A stretch of DNA of 64,000 nt, from NCBI GenBank assembly GCA_000827325.1, contig KN832871.1, positions 1,674,001 through 1,738,000 of the forward strand. Reading direction: 5' to 3'. This stretch comes from Oidiodendron maius Zn (Eukaryota > Ascomycota > Leotiomycetes > Myxotrichaceae). The translations under genes were made by a program, and so were the position numbers. The notes under the pieces are model-generated. The model saw only the letters and a program-made list of their open reading frames with translations, made no database searches and had not been told where the DNA came from. The stretch's first letter is position 1; each line of letters starts with the position of its first letter. Below are positions 36,351-49,029 of the stretch, one piece after another.

Positions 36351-37542
36351 ATGGCTGGCGTCCAGTCGTATAAACTTGGAGACTGGCAGCTACAGTCAGG
36401 GCAATTGATTCCAGATGCTCAAATAGCATTCAAAACCTTTGGTGATCCGACGTCACCTGCAATTATCTACCCATCCTGGTTCAGTGGATGTAGGTTAAGA
36501 GACAACTTTTACCATGGCCTATACTAACGTGGTAAAGCAATCGCTGACAATGAGTGGCTCATTGGAGAAGAACACGTGCTGGACCCAAAGAAGTATTTTA
36601 TTATCATTACTGCGATGTTTGGCAATGGCCAGTCAACTTCTCCCTCAAACTCCAACATAAAGCCGTTCCCAAAGGTAAGTGTCTTCGACAACGTACGGGC
36701 CCAGCATAAACTTGTGACCGAGCATCTTGGCATCAGTCATGCTCGGGCGGTTCTCGGGTGGAGTATGGGAGCAGGGCAAACATATCAGTGGGCCACCAGC
36801 TATCCAGATTTCATGGATATATGTGTGCCATTCTGTGGTGCTGCGCGAACCTCAATCCATAATCAAGTCTTCTTGGAAGGCGTTAAATCTGCTCTTCTGG
36901 CTGCGAAGAAACATTCTTCGGCTGGCTCAGGCCAAGATGGGATTCTTCCAAATGACGAGAAGTACAGGACTTGGACGGCCGAAGAAAAGGAGGTTGGTCT
37001 GAAGGCTTTTGCTAGAGTATATGCTGGTTGGGGCTTCAGCCAGGCATTCTACCGAGCCAAGATTTATGAGAGCTATCTCGGGTACAAGAATCTTGAGGAC
37101 TTCATGAAGAATTTTTGGGAGAAGTGGGCACTTTCTAAAGGTCACTCTCTATGTCGGAGTATCTTTTCATTATTGACGAAATTTAGATCCCGAGAACCTA
37201 TTAGTGATGTTGTCAACTTGGCAAAATGCAGACTGTTCAAAGCAAGAGCCCTACAAGGGAGATTTTAGCCTTGCCATGCAAGCAATCAAGGCAAAGATGC
37301 TGGTGCTACCTGGACAGACGGATCTCTACTTTCCGTGAGTTATCAGCCTCAAATGAAGTTAGTCGGCTAATCAATTTCCTTTTAGACCAGAGGATTCCGA
37401 AATCGAAGTTGCGAATATGAAGCCAGGTATTGGGCAAATGGTTCCATTCCCTAGTATCTGGGGCCACTGGGCAGGTGGACCAGGAGATTGCAAAGAAGAC
37501 GTGAAATGGCTTGATGTAAAGCTTCGGGAAGCTGGCTTGTAA
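36351..37542 (+). CDS. Alpha/beta hydrolase of the homoserine O-acetyltransferase fold
   Basis: Four exons (36351-36489, 36538-37140, 37187-37334, 37386-37542) encode 348 residues. The nucleophile elbow is GWSMGAGQTYQWA, the acid is in LPGQTDLYFPPEDSE and the His in SIWGHWAGGPG. The overall plan follows MetX-type homoserine O-acetyltransferases, but short fungal relatives of this kind are not proven to make O-acetylhomoserine, and several are linked to secondary metabolism. The C-terminus lacks any peroxisomal signal. The substrate is unknown. Three introns of 46-51 nt, with TACTAAC in the first, were placed by phase. Confidence 0.87.
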
Positions 37543-37939
37543 TTAGTCTAATTTGCAAAATCCATGCTTGAAAAGTATTTCTGTTGGATCATTATTGAAA
37601 GGCAAATAAGCCAAAAATTTGTAGGCTAGCCGAGACCTTTTCGATAAGTCTCAAGTAACTCTATCCCGGTTAGCCGCGGCGTAACGGGATTAAGGGAGTT
37701 ATATTCTGATAAAAGTGGGAAACTCACAATGGGGTAAAGAATTAACAGGTACATGTGAGTCTCTGCAATTAGGAAAGGAATTGCGGATTGTTAAAAAGAC
37801 GGGGGTTGACGGCTCCCATGCGAGCCTGAGCAGGATTACCTATCTTGGGTTGGCGCGGTCCCCATCCAATGAAATTCATGAGACTGGTACAATCTACCGA
37901 CGACTTCCAATACCACAATCTTGAGATACAAAAGGGAAA
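37543..37939. other. Intergenic: PAC4 promoter region
   Basis: This 397-bp region has no recognisable gene and only short ORFs that overlap the PAC4 start in other frames. Confidence 0.45.
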
Positions 37940-38458
37940 ATGGCAGAGGACAATGCAACCGCTGTTCAGCGACCCACTGGGCCAATCGAGCTCTCTTTCC
38001 CCCTTCCAAAAGCACCAGATACCAGAGTCCATCTTCGATTGACAATCCAAACAACCTCCATACTACTCTTCCTGACAACTACTTTAAATGGAGATATTGC
38101 CTCAGTTCCACCACTGGGCTCATTCGTATATGCACTTCCAGACGTGAAGCTCCATAGTTCCCTCTATATGAACCCAGTCACGCTAATAAGCAAACAGAGA
38201 ATGAATACAGGCCAAACTCTCTCGACGCCACTCTACACTTATGAAACCTCTCTGGACTTCGCAACACGCCTTGCGAAGCTATTGGCGCGCAAGACCGAGC
38301 GGCCTGTATATGTTGGGAACTCAATCAGCTTCGAGAGTGCTGGAATAGGCGGCACAGTTCATGAAGAGATGGAAGGTTTTAAAAGAGTGGTGGCTGTAGT
38401 GATGGACGAAGTTAGGAAGAGTTCCTATGATCAGCTCGTAAATGGAATAAATGGTTAA
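37940..38458 (+). CDS. PAC4-like 20S proteasome assembly chaperone
   Basis: Single exon, 172 residues, starting MAEDNATAVQ. The pattern VHLRLTIQTTSILLFLTT, then a strand pair, then the segment around ETSLDFATRLAKLLARKTERPVYV fits the PAC4/Poc4 family (about 120-170 residues). The partner would be PAC3/Irc25, the pair that guides alpha-ring assembly of the 20S proteasome. Family members are highly diverged, so the call rests on pattern and length. Confidence 0.75.
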   Translation: MAEDNATAVQRPTGPIELSFPLPKAPDTRVHLRLTIQTTSILLFLTTTLNGDIASVPPLGSFVYALPDVKLHSSLYMNPVTLISKQRMNTGQTLSTPLYTYETSLDFATRLAKLLARKTERPVYVGNSISFESAGIGGTVHEEMEGFKRVVAVVMDEVRKSSYDQLVNGING

Positions 38459-40083
38459 TGATGCTGGATGATCTTGCTGGATTTGCCTGGCGTATGGGGA
38501 GGACTCCAAATACAGATATCAGGTTTGGGGCATCTTTGTACAGGTGTCTACGAGTCGAGCGCAGCCAGACCTTGAGCTCATGCCTGATCCACCACCACTT
38601 TGGTGGGTATCGATGCCGGTCTGTCTTGACAGCGGGTATTAAGAATCCAACACAACCGTTGGACGAACCTGACCTATGCAGACCAATATGAACTCTGCTG
38701 GGACACCATCCCCACATTCTGCTATGGAGATTACCCCGCAACTTTTCGCGGTCTGTTTGTCCTACTGAAGTGGGTCGACAAGCTAGAGAGCTGACTTATT
38801 GTTGAGCTTAAGGTTGACTTGTGATATTCCTGAATGATACGGGTTTGTGCTTCAATTATGGCTTGTAGAGATGGGAGAAGAGATAGGATATTTCTGTAAC
38901 AATACGGGCCGGTATAGCAGATAATGACTGCAATACAACTGGGGTATTAAAATCGACTGGATATTGATATAGTTTCATTCTCTGGAGGCGTGTACGGTAC
39001 AACCGTGTGTTCCATTATCGCAAGCTGTCGTGAATTGCTGGAATGTTCCTTGTGTGCAACCTCTAAGGGAAGCCTAACCTGGCTGATTCGACCAGTATGA
39101 GCCTTGCACTGCCACTGGCCCGGACATCCAAGACATGCGACTCTTCGGCTGCTCTTATATCTTGATCTCCTCTCGATCTGGTGTAGACACGCCAGATAGA
39201 TAGATATAGAAATGCTCGATATATGCAATGGTCCTCTCTATTCTGCACTGTAGCAAGGTGTTGATTAATACGCATGGTCCGTTTCCTGAAAACTGATAGC
39301 CTGGCAGGATACTGGTTGGCATCAGGGACGGCGATCAACTCACGAGACCCCGGATGCGTATATAGTATATAGTAAAGAATCTTTGGCCCCCGGTTCTAGC
39401 CAATGTGCTACCACTTCCGAGCACCATTGCACGATAATACATAGAGTTGCCCGTATGTGCTTAAGAGCACGAGAGAAGTGGATCTAGACAGGACTAAAAC
39501 TTCTGCCTCAGTACCCGCCATCCCACCAAGCGAAAGTGTTTGCGGCGGCAGGATTTGGACTTTGGACGGGGTGCAGCTAAGAAATGGCGGCCCCTCCCCA
39601 CTCCACGACAACCAGAATTTCCGGCATTTAATTCCTGATTCCTCAATTCTCACCTCTTCGATCCCCTAGATCGCAGGACGCCTTCTCCTTAGACGAGCGA
39701 GCACACGCCAACTTGTGCATCTCCATCGCCCGTCCCGCCGAGTGAAACGACCTGCGCAAACAACCCCTCAGCGAGACAAGTCGATCGACCTCCGCTGCCA
39801 AACGATTTCCATAGCTATTTACTGCCATAGTGCGACTCGTAAGTAGTGGCTCCTTGGCATTCTGCCTAGTGATCCCTCTCTTGGTACTTCTACATAGTGA
39901 ATCGTCGCTGTACACTTGCTAACCTCCCGGGCATCATAGGATGTCGATATACATCGTCTAACGTCCCACAAGCTATCTTGTGCAACCATATTGGGCTCTC
40001 CCCCTTCTGGACGGCGTGCCTGCATATCGTGGAGTCCCAAGTTTCTCCCCAAGAACGGCTGACACTGCTCCGAGGGTAGACAA
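38459..40083. other. Intergenic: PAC4 3' flank and KAP104 promoter
   Basis: This 1625-bp region has short ORFs on both strands, none with a domain. The part nearest the KAP104 start (39640-40080) is pyrimidine-rich and probably holds its 5' UTR. No tRNA-like B box was seen. Confidence 0.45.
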
Positions 40084-43042
40084 ATGACGGTCATGGCCTG
40101 GCAGCCGGAAGAAGAGCCATTGCGGCAGCTCTCAAGCTGCTTAAAAGACTCCCTGAGTGGACACAATAAGAATGCCCAAAAGCAGGCAGAAATCGTGAGT
40201 GGAACGATCAATATCATGGGGTACAGCATGTGCTGATATTCGAACTTTCAAATACAGATGCTTGCCCAGGCAAAATCTTCACCAGATATTAACAATTACC
40301 TCACATATCTATTTTGTGCTCAAAACGTTCCCAGCCCCTTGGCATATAGCCCAGAGGAGTACCATGCTATTCGGTCCGCTGCAGCTATAATGTTGAAAAA
40401 CAATATTCGAACGGGATATAGATCTATATCTCCTGAAAGCCTTGCCATCGTGCGTTCATCTCTTCCCCTCGCGCTACAAGATAAAAACCAATCGATACGG
40501 AGCTACGCTGGGAATGTTGTTACGGAGATTGTCAGTCGTGGTGGAATTCTTAGCTGGCCTCAGCTATTGCCCGACTTATTGGCGCTGATTAGCAATGATG
40601 ACAACCGGGCTACACCTGAAGCACAGGAAGGAGGGATGGCGGCCCTTGCAAAGGTCTGCGAGGACAATAAGAAAATCCTCGACAAAGACTACCAAGGACA
40701 ACGGCCCTTGACGTTTATTATTCCTAAGCTTATCGAATTTACATCTAGCGACAAGCCAAAACTCCGATCTCTAGCACTAGGTAGCATCAATGTTTTCATC
40801 CCGATGAAGCCGCAGGCCCTCCTCATCTCTCTGGACGACCTTCTTCGCAGGTTATTCCAGCTTGCGCATGATGATTCATCAGATGTTCGTCGACAAGTCT
40901 GTCGAGCGTTTGTCCAGATCGTCGAGATACGCCCGGACAAGATCTTACCTCACATTGCGGATCTAGTGAACTATATGATTGCGCAGCAGCGCAGGGTCGA
41001 AGATGAAGAATTGGCTTGTGATGCAGCCGAGTTTTGGCTTACGGTCGGAGAGCACAACGAGCTTTGGAAATCGCTGGGACCATATCTGGATAAAATCATT
41101 CCTGTTCTTCTGGAGAGCATGGTCTATAGCGAAGAAGACATCCTGATGCTTGGCGGCAGTGGAGACAATGCTGACGAAGAGGACCGCGCAGAGGATATTA
41201 AGCCTAATTTTGCTAAGAACAAGAGCGTCCGGACCTTGGCTAACGGCGAAGAGGAAGATGAAGGCTCAAATGGCTATGCCCCTATTAGTGGCATGGATGA
41301 TGACGATGCTGATGAAGGGGAAATCGAGGAATTCGATGAAGATGACGAAGATGGAAACCCTGAGGATCGGTGGAACTTGCGGAAGTGTTCGGCGGCGGCC
41401 CTTGACGTCTTTGCAACTGATTTTAAAGGACCAGTCTTCGAGGCCATTCTCCCATACCTCATGACACACCTGAAGCACGAGGAGTGGCCATATCGTGAAG
41501 CAGCGGTGCTCGCACTTGGAGCTGTTGCAGAAGGGTGTCTTCCTGTCGTAACACCACATCTACCGGATCTTGTTCCTTACCTGATCTTTCTCCTCAAGGA
41601 CCCTGAGCCACTGGTCCGACAGATTACCTGCTGGACTCTGGGCAGGTACTCTGCATGGGGGGCAGGCCTCACAGATGCTACGATGCGATCGCGGTACTTT
41701 GAACCTATGATGGAAGGCATTCTTCTGAGGATGCTGGATCATAACAAAAGGGTTCAAGAAGCGGGAGCGTCGGCATTTGCTCATCTCGAGGAGAAGGCCG
41801 GAGTTTCTCTAACTCCTTACTGCGAACCAATTATCCGCCAATTTGTTCGATGCTTTGACAAATACAAGGACAGGAACATGTTCATCCTCTATGACTGCGT
41901 ACAAACCCTAGCAGAGCATGTCAGCCATGGCCTAGCACAGCCTCAACTTATTGACATACTCATGCCAGCGCTCATCCAGCGATGGAACAAGGTTTCTGAC
42001 CAGTCGCGGGAGCTCTTCCCTCTCCTCGAATGTCTGTCGTACGTGGCTAACGCCTTGGCCGAGTCGTTCGCACCCTTCGCACCACCGGTCTTTGCCAGAT
42101 GCATAAAGATCATCCATCAAAACCTAGAAGAATCCCTTGCAGCTATCAACAACCCAAATTTAGATACCCCTGACAAGGACTTCCTCGTAACGAGCTTGGA
42201 CCTCCTAAGCGCTATTGTCCAGGCACTGGACGAGGAACAATCCGCAGCACTCGTATCCGGCTCGCAACCCCGTCTTTTCGAGCTTCTTCAGTTTTGCATG
42301 GAAGATCTTGAGAATGATGTGCGCCAATCATCCTATGCACTACTCGGCGACTGTGCCAAATACGTTTTCCCGCAATTGCAGCCTTTTCTCCCGACTTTGT
42401 TACCCATTCTCATCAAGCAGTTGGACCTCGATACCATCCTAGATGAACAAATTGAGACCGGTTTTAGCGTGGTGAACAATGCCTGCTGGTCTTCAGGTGA
42501 AATTTCCTTGCAGCATGGCAAACAGATGGCACCCTACGTGACGGAGCTCATGAGACGATATTTAGAAATTCTTGGCAACCCAGAGGTGCCAAAATCTGTC
42601 CTTGAGAATGCTGCAATTGCTTTGGGCCGACTGGGCCTTCAGAATGCTGTTATCATGGCTCCTCATCTCGCCACGTTCTCTGAACAGTTCCTGAAATCAA
42701 TCAACACTGTCGATTACACCCTGGAGAAGGCGACAGCATGCAAGGGGTTTGTGTTATGCGTCATTGCTAACCCTCAAGCCATGGAGAAAGACCTTGCACA
42801 GCTGTTCAAGATGATAGCTCAATACAAGGTCACAGACGACACTAAGACACCGATCACAGCAGATCTTCAGCAGATCTTCCAACATGTAAGTGGTGCCTCG
42901 ACTACTGGAATATAGCAGATGCTGATAGGATCTCCAGACATTAGATATCTACAAGTCACTTATCCCTGATATGAATTTGTACCTCAGCAGTCACTTATCC
43001 GCCGATGACTTGAGCTCTCTCCGGATGAAGCACAGCGTGTAA
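40084..43042 (+). CDS. kap104: Transportin / karyopherin beta-2 (Kap104)
   Basis: Three exons (40084-40194, 40258-42885, 42938-43042) encode 947 residues. The N-terminus MAWQPEEEPLRQLSSCLKDS and HEAT repeats (e.g. PDLLALISNDDNRATPEAQEGG) are typical. The long acidic loop of HEAT 8 (DEEDRAEDIKPNF through many Asp/Glu to NLRKCSAAALDVF) is the hallmark of transportin-1. It imports PY-NLS cargos such as hnRNP proteins and releases them when RanGTP binds; the acidic loop couples these. The first exon is short and the last encodes only 34 residues ending MKHSV. Length is close to the family norm (about 890-950). Confidence 0.93.
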
Positions 43043-43250
43043 ATAATGACTGATGCCACTTTATGGCACAACAGCGGAGGCACTATAGGGAGTGGCCTAG
43101 GTCCCGAGCCAACTGCAGGGCGAGCGCGTGAGCGACGAGATATTGTACTTACGACGATATGAGCCGGATCAAAAGAAGAAGACCACGACTTATTGCTCTA
43201 CGCATTTGAAGCGAGCGAGGCATGCGCGGGTCAGTGTGCACCGGGCGATT

Positions 43251-43268
43251 AGATAGATAGATAGATAT
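43251..43268 (+). repeat. GATA microsatellite
   Basis: About four perfect AGAT/GATA units followed by ATAT. Unusually it offers several overlapping GATA-factor sites, but chance microsatellite is the simpler reading. Confidence 0.7.
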
Positions 43269-46200
43269 ATTTTCTACTTTTTAACTCGATATTTGGATGG
43301 GTGGTTAGAGAAGGAGTACGGCCTGTGTTACGTAGTATCGATAGGGACACTGGTTATGGGGATTTGGGCTTGAAGGGATAGTTCGATGACAGTACTGTGG
43401 AGGAAAGGCAGGCGTGCGGCAAAAGACAACAGCTAGCTGATCCAATTACCAACTCCTCGGGAGGTAAGCAGAGCCTTATGCATAGGAAGGTGGCATAGCA
43501 TAGCTTAGGAATAGGAACCTAGGTAGGAAAATAACTGGAATTTGTGGCAATGATGACGAAGAAAGGAGATATCGGCAGGCCGACAGTACGCCGTCGATAC
43601 CAGAAGAGGTAGATATTTGATATGCAGCGTAAGCACTTGTCATTTCACAGGCACGCTGCACTGCCGGTATTCCCGTTCAAGGTAAAGCTAACCTGATGAG
43701 CGCTGGGACGTACGATTACAGGCCTTTCTGCGTTGATACGTTGTAGAGACACTCTCATGCCGTGGTGGGTGAGGAGGATGTCGCTCCTCAGGCTTAGATC
43801 TCACAAACGGTGCAGATCCGCTAAGATGCTCGCGGTATGAATATGTCATGGTAGGCATGCTCTGCTCCGTGCTAGTGTACGAACGTACGTCTGTTTCCTC
43901 AAAAAGCAATATTACCCTATCTGGTAACTGGCCTCGCATTCATTGAGCCCTTAGGCGCTGGGCGTCGGCCCAACAAGGAACTCCCGGCTATCCAGGTGTT
44001 TGTTCGCGAGCGTGGACTTGCCTTCCTTTGGCTAGAGATTGCAAGTCCAGCCTGTGATGGCTAGTACAGGCAATAGTCAATATGCAGCGACATCTGCACA
44101 TGAGCCCGTGCAGTCTCTTGTTGGTGCATGCAGGACGTGGGGAGAGTGTGGTAGTGCGTTCTAGGATTACGGGCATGTGAACTTGCTCTGGCTCTGCGTT
44201 GTTGTTGCCCAAGGCCGCGATCCTTGGCATGTTGTGTCAGATGGACCATGTTTCCAGCGCGTCTCGTTTCATTTTCAGAATGTATCGCTGCACCCGCAGA
44301 CCCATGACCCTTGGACCGTGGACCGTGAATCATCGAGTATAAATCTACTTCGAAGCGTGCCTGACAGTGGTACCAACAGCGAGATCGTATCTTCGATGAC
44401 CAAAAAATCTCAAACACTCTACCGCAATCCGGTGGCCATGGCGGGTATCCATGGTTTGGTCCAAGAGCCAGCGTGAATAGTTAGTAAAAAGTCGAAGGTT
44501 TTTGGTGGCGGATTCGGCCTTGGCCCAAGACAGGCATCGCCGTCGCCGTCGTAGCTATTTTTGCACTTCTGTCTCACCGCCTTGGGCTCGTCAAATGATA
44601 CCCTTTGGGATTAGCGGTCTGGGATTGGATACCTCAGGTCTCCGCGGAGATTTTTATGCCGGCCACCGTGAGGAAATATTGACGGATCCGCGTACAATAT
44701 CCCCGGATTGATTGGCCTGTACCCCAGCTGCGGGAAGGAAGTTTGAAGCTGTGGCCGCTGTGTGGAGCGACAGGACATCAGCGCGCACAGAAGAGGCTTG
44801 CGTTCGCCGTGGATCTATCGATTTGCGATCTCCCCGGCTCGGCGAGTCGAGCGCTACTCTCGAGCCGTCAATGACGCATGGTCTCCTCCAGCCTCCAACC
44901 GGCGCGGCTCCTTCAGATCTCATACGAGAAGGCTGATCGAGCGTTTCTCGCGTCAGGATGCCATTGGGGTTGGATTCATGAAGCGACCGTTTCAGCGTGC
45001 CGGACGACGAGTTGCTCCGCCCAGAAAGTTACGAGAAAGAACTCCTGGGCATCCGCGGCGATTGGTGGCGCACCCTGTCCGGTATGCTTAACGCAAACTC
45101 TCACTCACCGCCCTCGACGGGGCCGACGGAAGCTCCTCCAGATCTGGGATTGCGAAGGACCTGTAGTATTCCGCGATGTACGGAGCACGCTCTACCGCTA
45201 ACTGATGTGACCGGGTGCGCCAGTCTCCCGTGCATGCCTGTCTGTGTGGTAAAGCCGACGACCATGTGACATAGACCAACTTGCCCCCAGACCGGCCGCC
45301 AGGAGGGCTCGGGCATATCCAAGCAGCCAACGGATATACAGGACTCTAATCTGGCTGTGACGGAGCCTTGCATAGCAGCTCGGCGTATACCCGGCACGCC
45401 CATACAGTGCCCAGGAGATGGATGCCTTCCGCGTACCGTATGCCTGACACCAACTGTGACAATGCCACTGCAACACGCCGGGGAGGCCGTCGCCCTCTCT
45501 TCAGCACCGCACAGAGCATGGCGCCCTGGCGGGGGCGACGAGACAAACCAAGGGCCGATGGGGCCTCCTGGAAAGCGAGTGCGCAGTACTGTATCAGCAG
45601 TGGCAAGCCCATCAGCAGAGGGACTCGGCGGTACTTCAACGGCACTGCGATTTGACGAAGGCACTGGCTGGCGATGTGATGTAAGGGTTTTACAGGTCAT
45701 CAACAGTCCTGTCTGTATGTTACGTTGTATCCGCCGTCGAAGAGGCAGACGACGCTAGCCAAGTAAGGCGAAGGCGCAGGTTCAGCAATGGGTCCGGTGC
45801 TCCACGCAGGATCGTCCACCCAGAGAAGTCCACAGGCGGTTTCAACCAACCACCAACCGCGGAAACGGCGTTCTGGAAGGTTTTGCTGCTCGGCGGCACT
45901 AAATATAGGTCACCTTGCATCCGCCCCCCCTGCCGCACTGCACACCATACGTTGTACAGGTATCTAGATGCATTTCGTGCTGAACCTATCTCGCCTCGAT
46001 GCAGTAGTCGAATGTATGGTTGTGCTCAGGCTCTGCTGGTGAAGCAGCCTACTGAGGCATCATCTGGATCTGGATCCGACCGGCGATAGAGATGCATATG
46101 CAAGAGAGGCGGCGGGTCGCCTCGTGTGGAGCGCGTTGCGAGGTTTTGTGCGCTGCTCTGAGGTACGGTTCAGTACAATAAGTTCCGGCCCATCGCTACG

Positions 46201-47609
46201 AAACTGAGCACAGAGCGAATGAATACCCGGCGCGCATGGGTGAATCCAAAGGCGGTGGGCATGCACCCGGTCAACCGTTGCTGCGGTCGTGCTGAGTCTA
46301 AAGGCCCAATGACGACACATCCGGCTCTTCAACCTCGAGGGCTGACCATAGCGTTTGCACAGATTCCAAAACAAACGTCGCGTGAGAGAGATCACCTAAT
46401 ACAGACCTATCAGACGTGATATCTTGCTTCAAGGGGGCTCGATAAGCCATCTGGCAATTCCACTTCACTCATCGACACGTAGGGTCAGACAGAGATATAA
46501 CATCAGCACAACAAGTTTGGCATACATGGTAGTCAGGGGCCTTGCGGGCCATTTTGCATAAGTGAAGTCTAGCTCTGGCTTGTCTGTTTCCCGACTCGGC
46601 CTGGAGGACGTGAACATCGAATCCACACCTTATTCTCATCCTGGGCATACCTGATACCCGGGACCCTCCAAAAAGGTGCGACAGACATGCTCAACACCCG
46701 AGGAGCATATGAAAGTCATGGACCCCCACAATCAGGAAGGAGGATGGTCGAGAGCTTGTCCCGGATGCAGATTGGCGCGAGCGGTTTGCACAGCCTCCGC
46801 AACCGCCTCACTAGAGGGTTGCCAATGTCATGCCACAACATGGATACGGGGAGAATTGTCTGCCGCACACTATGTCATACGGCGCTGCTCACCCGCTCAG
46901 TCACTGACACCGGTGCACGAACCCTCCGGCGCGAGATCTCAGGCCGGGCGCAGTACCTGCGGCAGCGAGAGAAGACCGAGCGGGCTGGGTGCTAAGCTGG
47001 TGAGCTTTGAGAAGGAGAGAAGGAGCTCGTCACGCAGGAATGAGTGTTCTGTTTACTCGTAGATATGGATCCCTTCATTCTCGCAACCCGGAAATCCCTC
47101 GGCGGGCCATAACCGTGGGAGCCGATGCCCGCCGCCCTAACGACGATGTGCAGTGGAGAGCGTCAGCGAGCAAATGGAGAGAGTGGCCAGTATTTTTGGT
47201 ATTTTTAGCACTTCCCACACCCACCCTCCACCGTCAGTGGTCCCTCGTTCCTCGTCCCTTGACCGCGCGCTCTGTCTCTCGCGCTCCATCCCGCGAAGGG
47301 GCGTGTGCCTGGCTGCGAAACCTCACCCAGAGGCTTCTGCCTGGGCCAGCGTGGTCCGAACGGCATAAAGGGCAGCGAAAGGCTGAGTGGCTTGGGGGGT
47401 GGGACGGTTTTACGGTTTCTGCTTCCGGCAAAGTGCTCAGCAGCATGTCTTACTCGTTGATGCCGTGCCATCATGCCACACTGACCACGTACCCTACCTC
47501 TCCCTTTCCTACTGTAGGCGCCGACCGTCCAACACAGCCAGTGATCCACCACCGGCGACCGGTTCGGTCGAGGAGCCGGATGGGAAGGGTAATTCTTACT
47601 CAGGATGAC

Positions 47610-47639
47610 GGGGGGCGGGGAGGGGGGGGAGGAGGCGGT
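47610..47639 (+). other. G-rich cluster, G-quadruplex candidate
   Basis: Runs of 6, 4 and 8 G separated by single C/A bases, followed by GG pairs. The run spacing meets the usual G-quadruplex pattern on the plus strand (the sense strand of the downstream regulator). Confidence 0.6.
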
Positions 47640-47919
47640 CTCCTGGCTCTTACCCTGTGATTCATGCTGGGCGTGTCTCTGTTTATTTTTACCCTTTTGG
47701 CAGCGGGATCTGGGCGGCAGGTCTTGCTCTGGGCGTGCGCTCCCCCTAATTTGCCTCCTCACTGTTTCTCCGGGGGGCAGAGCAGGTCCCTCGAGCGCAT
47801 GTACCGGAGGCGAAGCGGCACCAGCATCAGCATCATCAGCATCATCAACAGTAAAGTACAGTAGTAGCAGCAATTGTAGCAGCAGCATAGTGTACAGCAC
47901 CCTCCCCCAGCTCGCGCGA

Positions 47920-48276
47920 ATGTCCTGCCCGGCCTGTCTATCCCTCCAGGGCCTAACCTCGCCCGATCACCCCATCCTACGGGGCCGACGCCTGCGCATC
48001 CCAGCCAGCATCATCCTGTCCTTTTCCGCTTCCATCTCCACCCCTACACGACCCAAGACCACCAAGCCTGCCCTCTCTCTCTCTCTCTCTCTCTCTCTCC
48101 CCCTTCTCCCTCTCCCTCTCCCTCTCTGCCTGCAAGCGCCAACCCCCCAACCCCCTCCGTCCTGCCCTCTGCTTCCTCGCGTGTTCCTAGCCACGCATGA
48201 TCTTGCACCTTTCCCGTTGCGTCTTTTCTGCCACTCGCCCGGCACAGCGCGGATGCTCACACGGCCGTGGTATTAG
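47920..48276 (+). other. Candidate upstream ORF of the 49 kb regulator
   Basis: An ATG-started frame of 118 codons, mostly low-complexity Ser/Leu/Pro because it crosses the CT tract. If the transcript starts upstream of 47920, this ORF would be met before the main start. Not a supported protein. Confidence 0.3.
48073..48099 (+). repeat. (CT)n microsatellite in the leader
   Basis: About 13 CT units followed by further C/T-rich sequence. Such polypyrimidine tracts often mark fungal promoters near transcription starts. Confidence 0.8.
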
Positions 48277-48409
48277 AATGCCAGCATCGCCGTCCGAATA
48301 TCGAACTTCATCTCTCCCATTACAAACATCGTCTCGTCTACACTCAACCACCCACCACCACCGCTCGTCCGCCCTCTCCTCTCCCACACTCGCTTGTGCC
48401 CTTTTCTAG
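48197..48409 (+). other. Candidate upstream ORF, 70 codons
   Basis: ATG-started frame overlapping the previous uORF in another frame. It is counted only as a possible regulatory uORF of the regulator starting at 49030. Confidence 0.3.
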
Positions 48410-49029
48410 GAAGCCCTCGTTGGCTCCTGTCACTCGCTTTGCGTTGCGTCGTCCTTTTTGCCCTTACTCAGCTGCCGTTGGTTCCTTTACGCTCGCCTTC
48501 GGCTCCCTTCTCCCCTCGCTCTTCCAACTCAAGCGCCTCTCGACCCAAACTCGGTTGTTATCGCGGACCTACCGGTGCGACGTTTCATCACAGCCTGAGA
48601 GCAGGACCGTTGTGCCTGTGCCCATAGATAACCCGACCGCTCTAAGCTTATTCTCAGCGTCTCAAGCCTTCGGACGCCAGAGGACGCTGCGCATAATAAG
48701 ATCCCCTTCAGCCGCTTCGTCGCTCGCTCCGCCCTCACCCTCCGGCTGCCCTCGTCCCAGCTGAGTTCTTATCTCGTGCAGCCTTAAGGCACCTAGAAAA
48801 CCAACCCACTGTCGCTTTCGGGCTCGAAGATTACATATATCCCGGACTCGCGGGGTCATCGTTGACATCCTGCGCACCTGTCCTGCCTAGTCTTCTTCCA
48901 CCAACCCTCCATCAGACCATCCGAGCATCTGCTATCGGTCAAAATTTAAGGTAGAAGTCGTGTTGTCGGCTTTCACTCGTTCAAGCACCGCCGTCTTCTC
49001 CCTTACTTTTCGTCGAAAGCTCCGTTCAG

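Larger units (their letters stand above)
43043..49029. other. Approx. 6 kb gene-poor interval, likely long leader/regulatory region
   Basis: No protein with a known motif is found here on either strand, although GC richness leaves many open frames up to about 230 codons that look like chance. It includes a GATA microsatellite (43251-43268), a G-rich cluster (47610-47639), trinucleotide-like CAGCAT runs (47820-47890), a CT tract (48073-48099) and a pyrimidine-rich stretch to 48560. The last kilobase resembles a 5' leader of the regulator at 49030 and contains upstream ATGs. A non-coding RNA cannot be ruled in or out. Confidence 0.5.

Noticed and set aside
45101-45703. Open frame of 200 codons on the minus strand in the gene-poor interval
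   Set aside because: Composition follows GC richness, several other frames overlap it, and no domain or splice-supported continuation is seen.
47205-47900. Open frame of 231 codons on the minus strand
   Set aside because: It runs opposite the G-rich cluster and CAGCAT runs, is low-complexity, and starts with TTG-like context rather than a convincing ATG.
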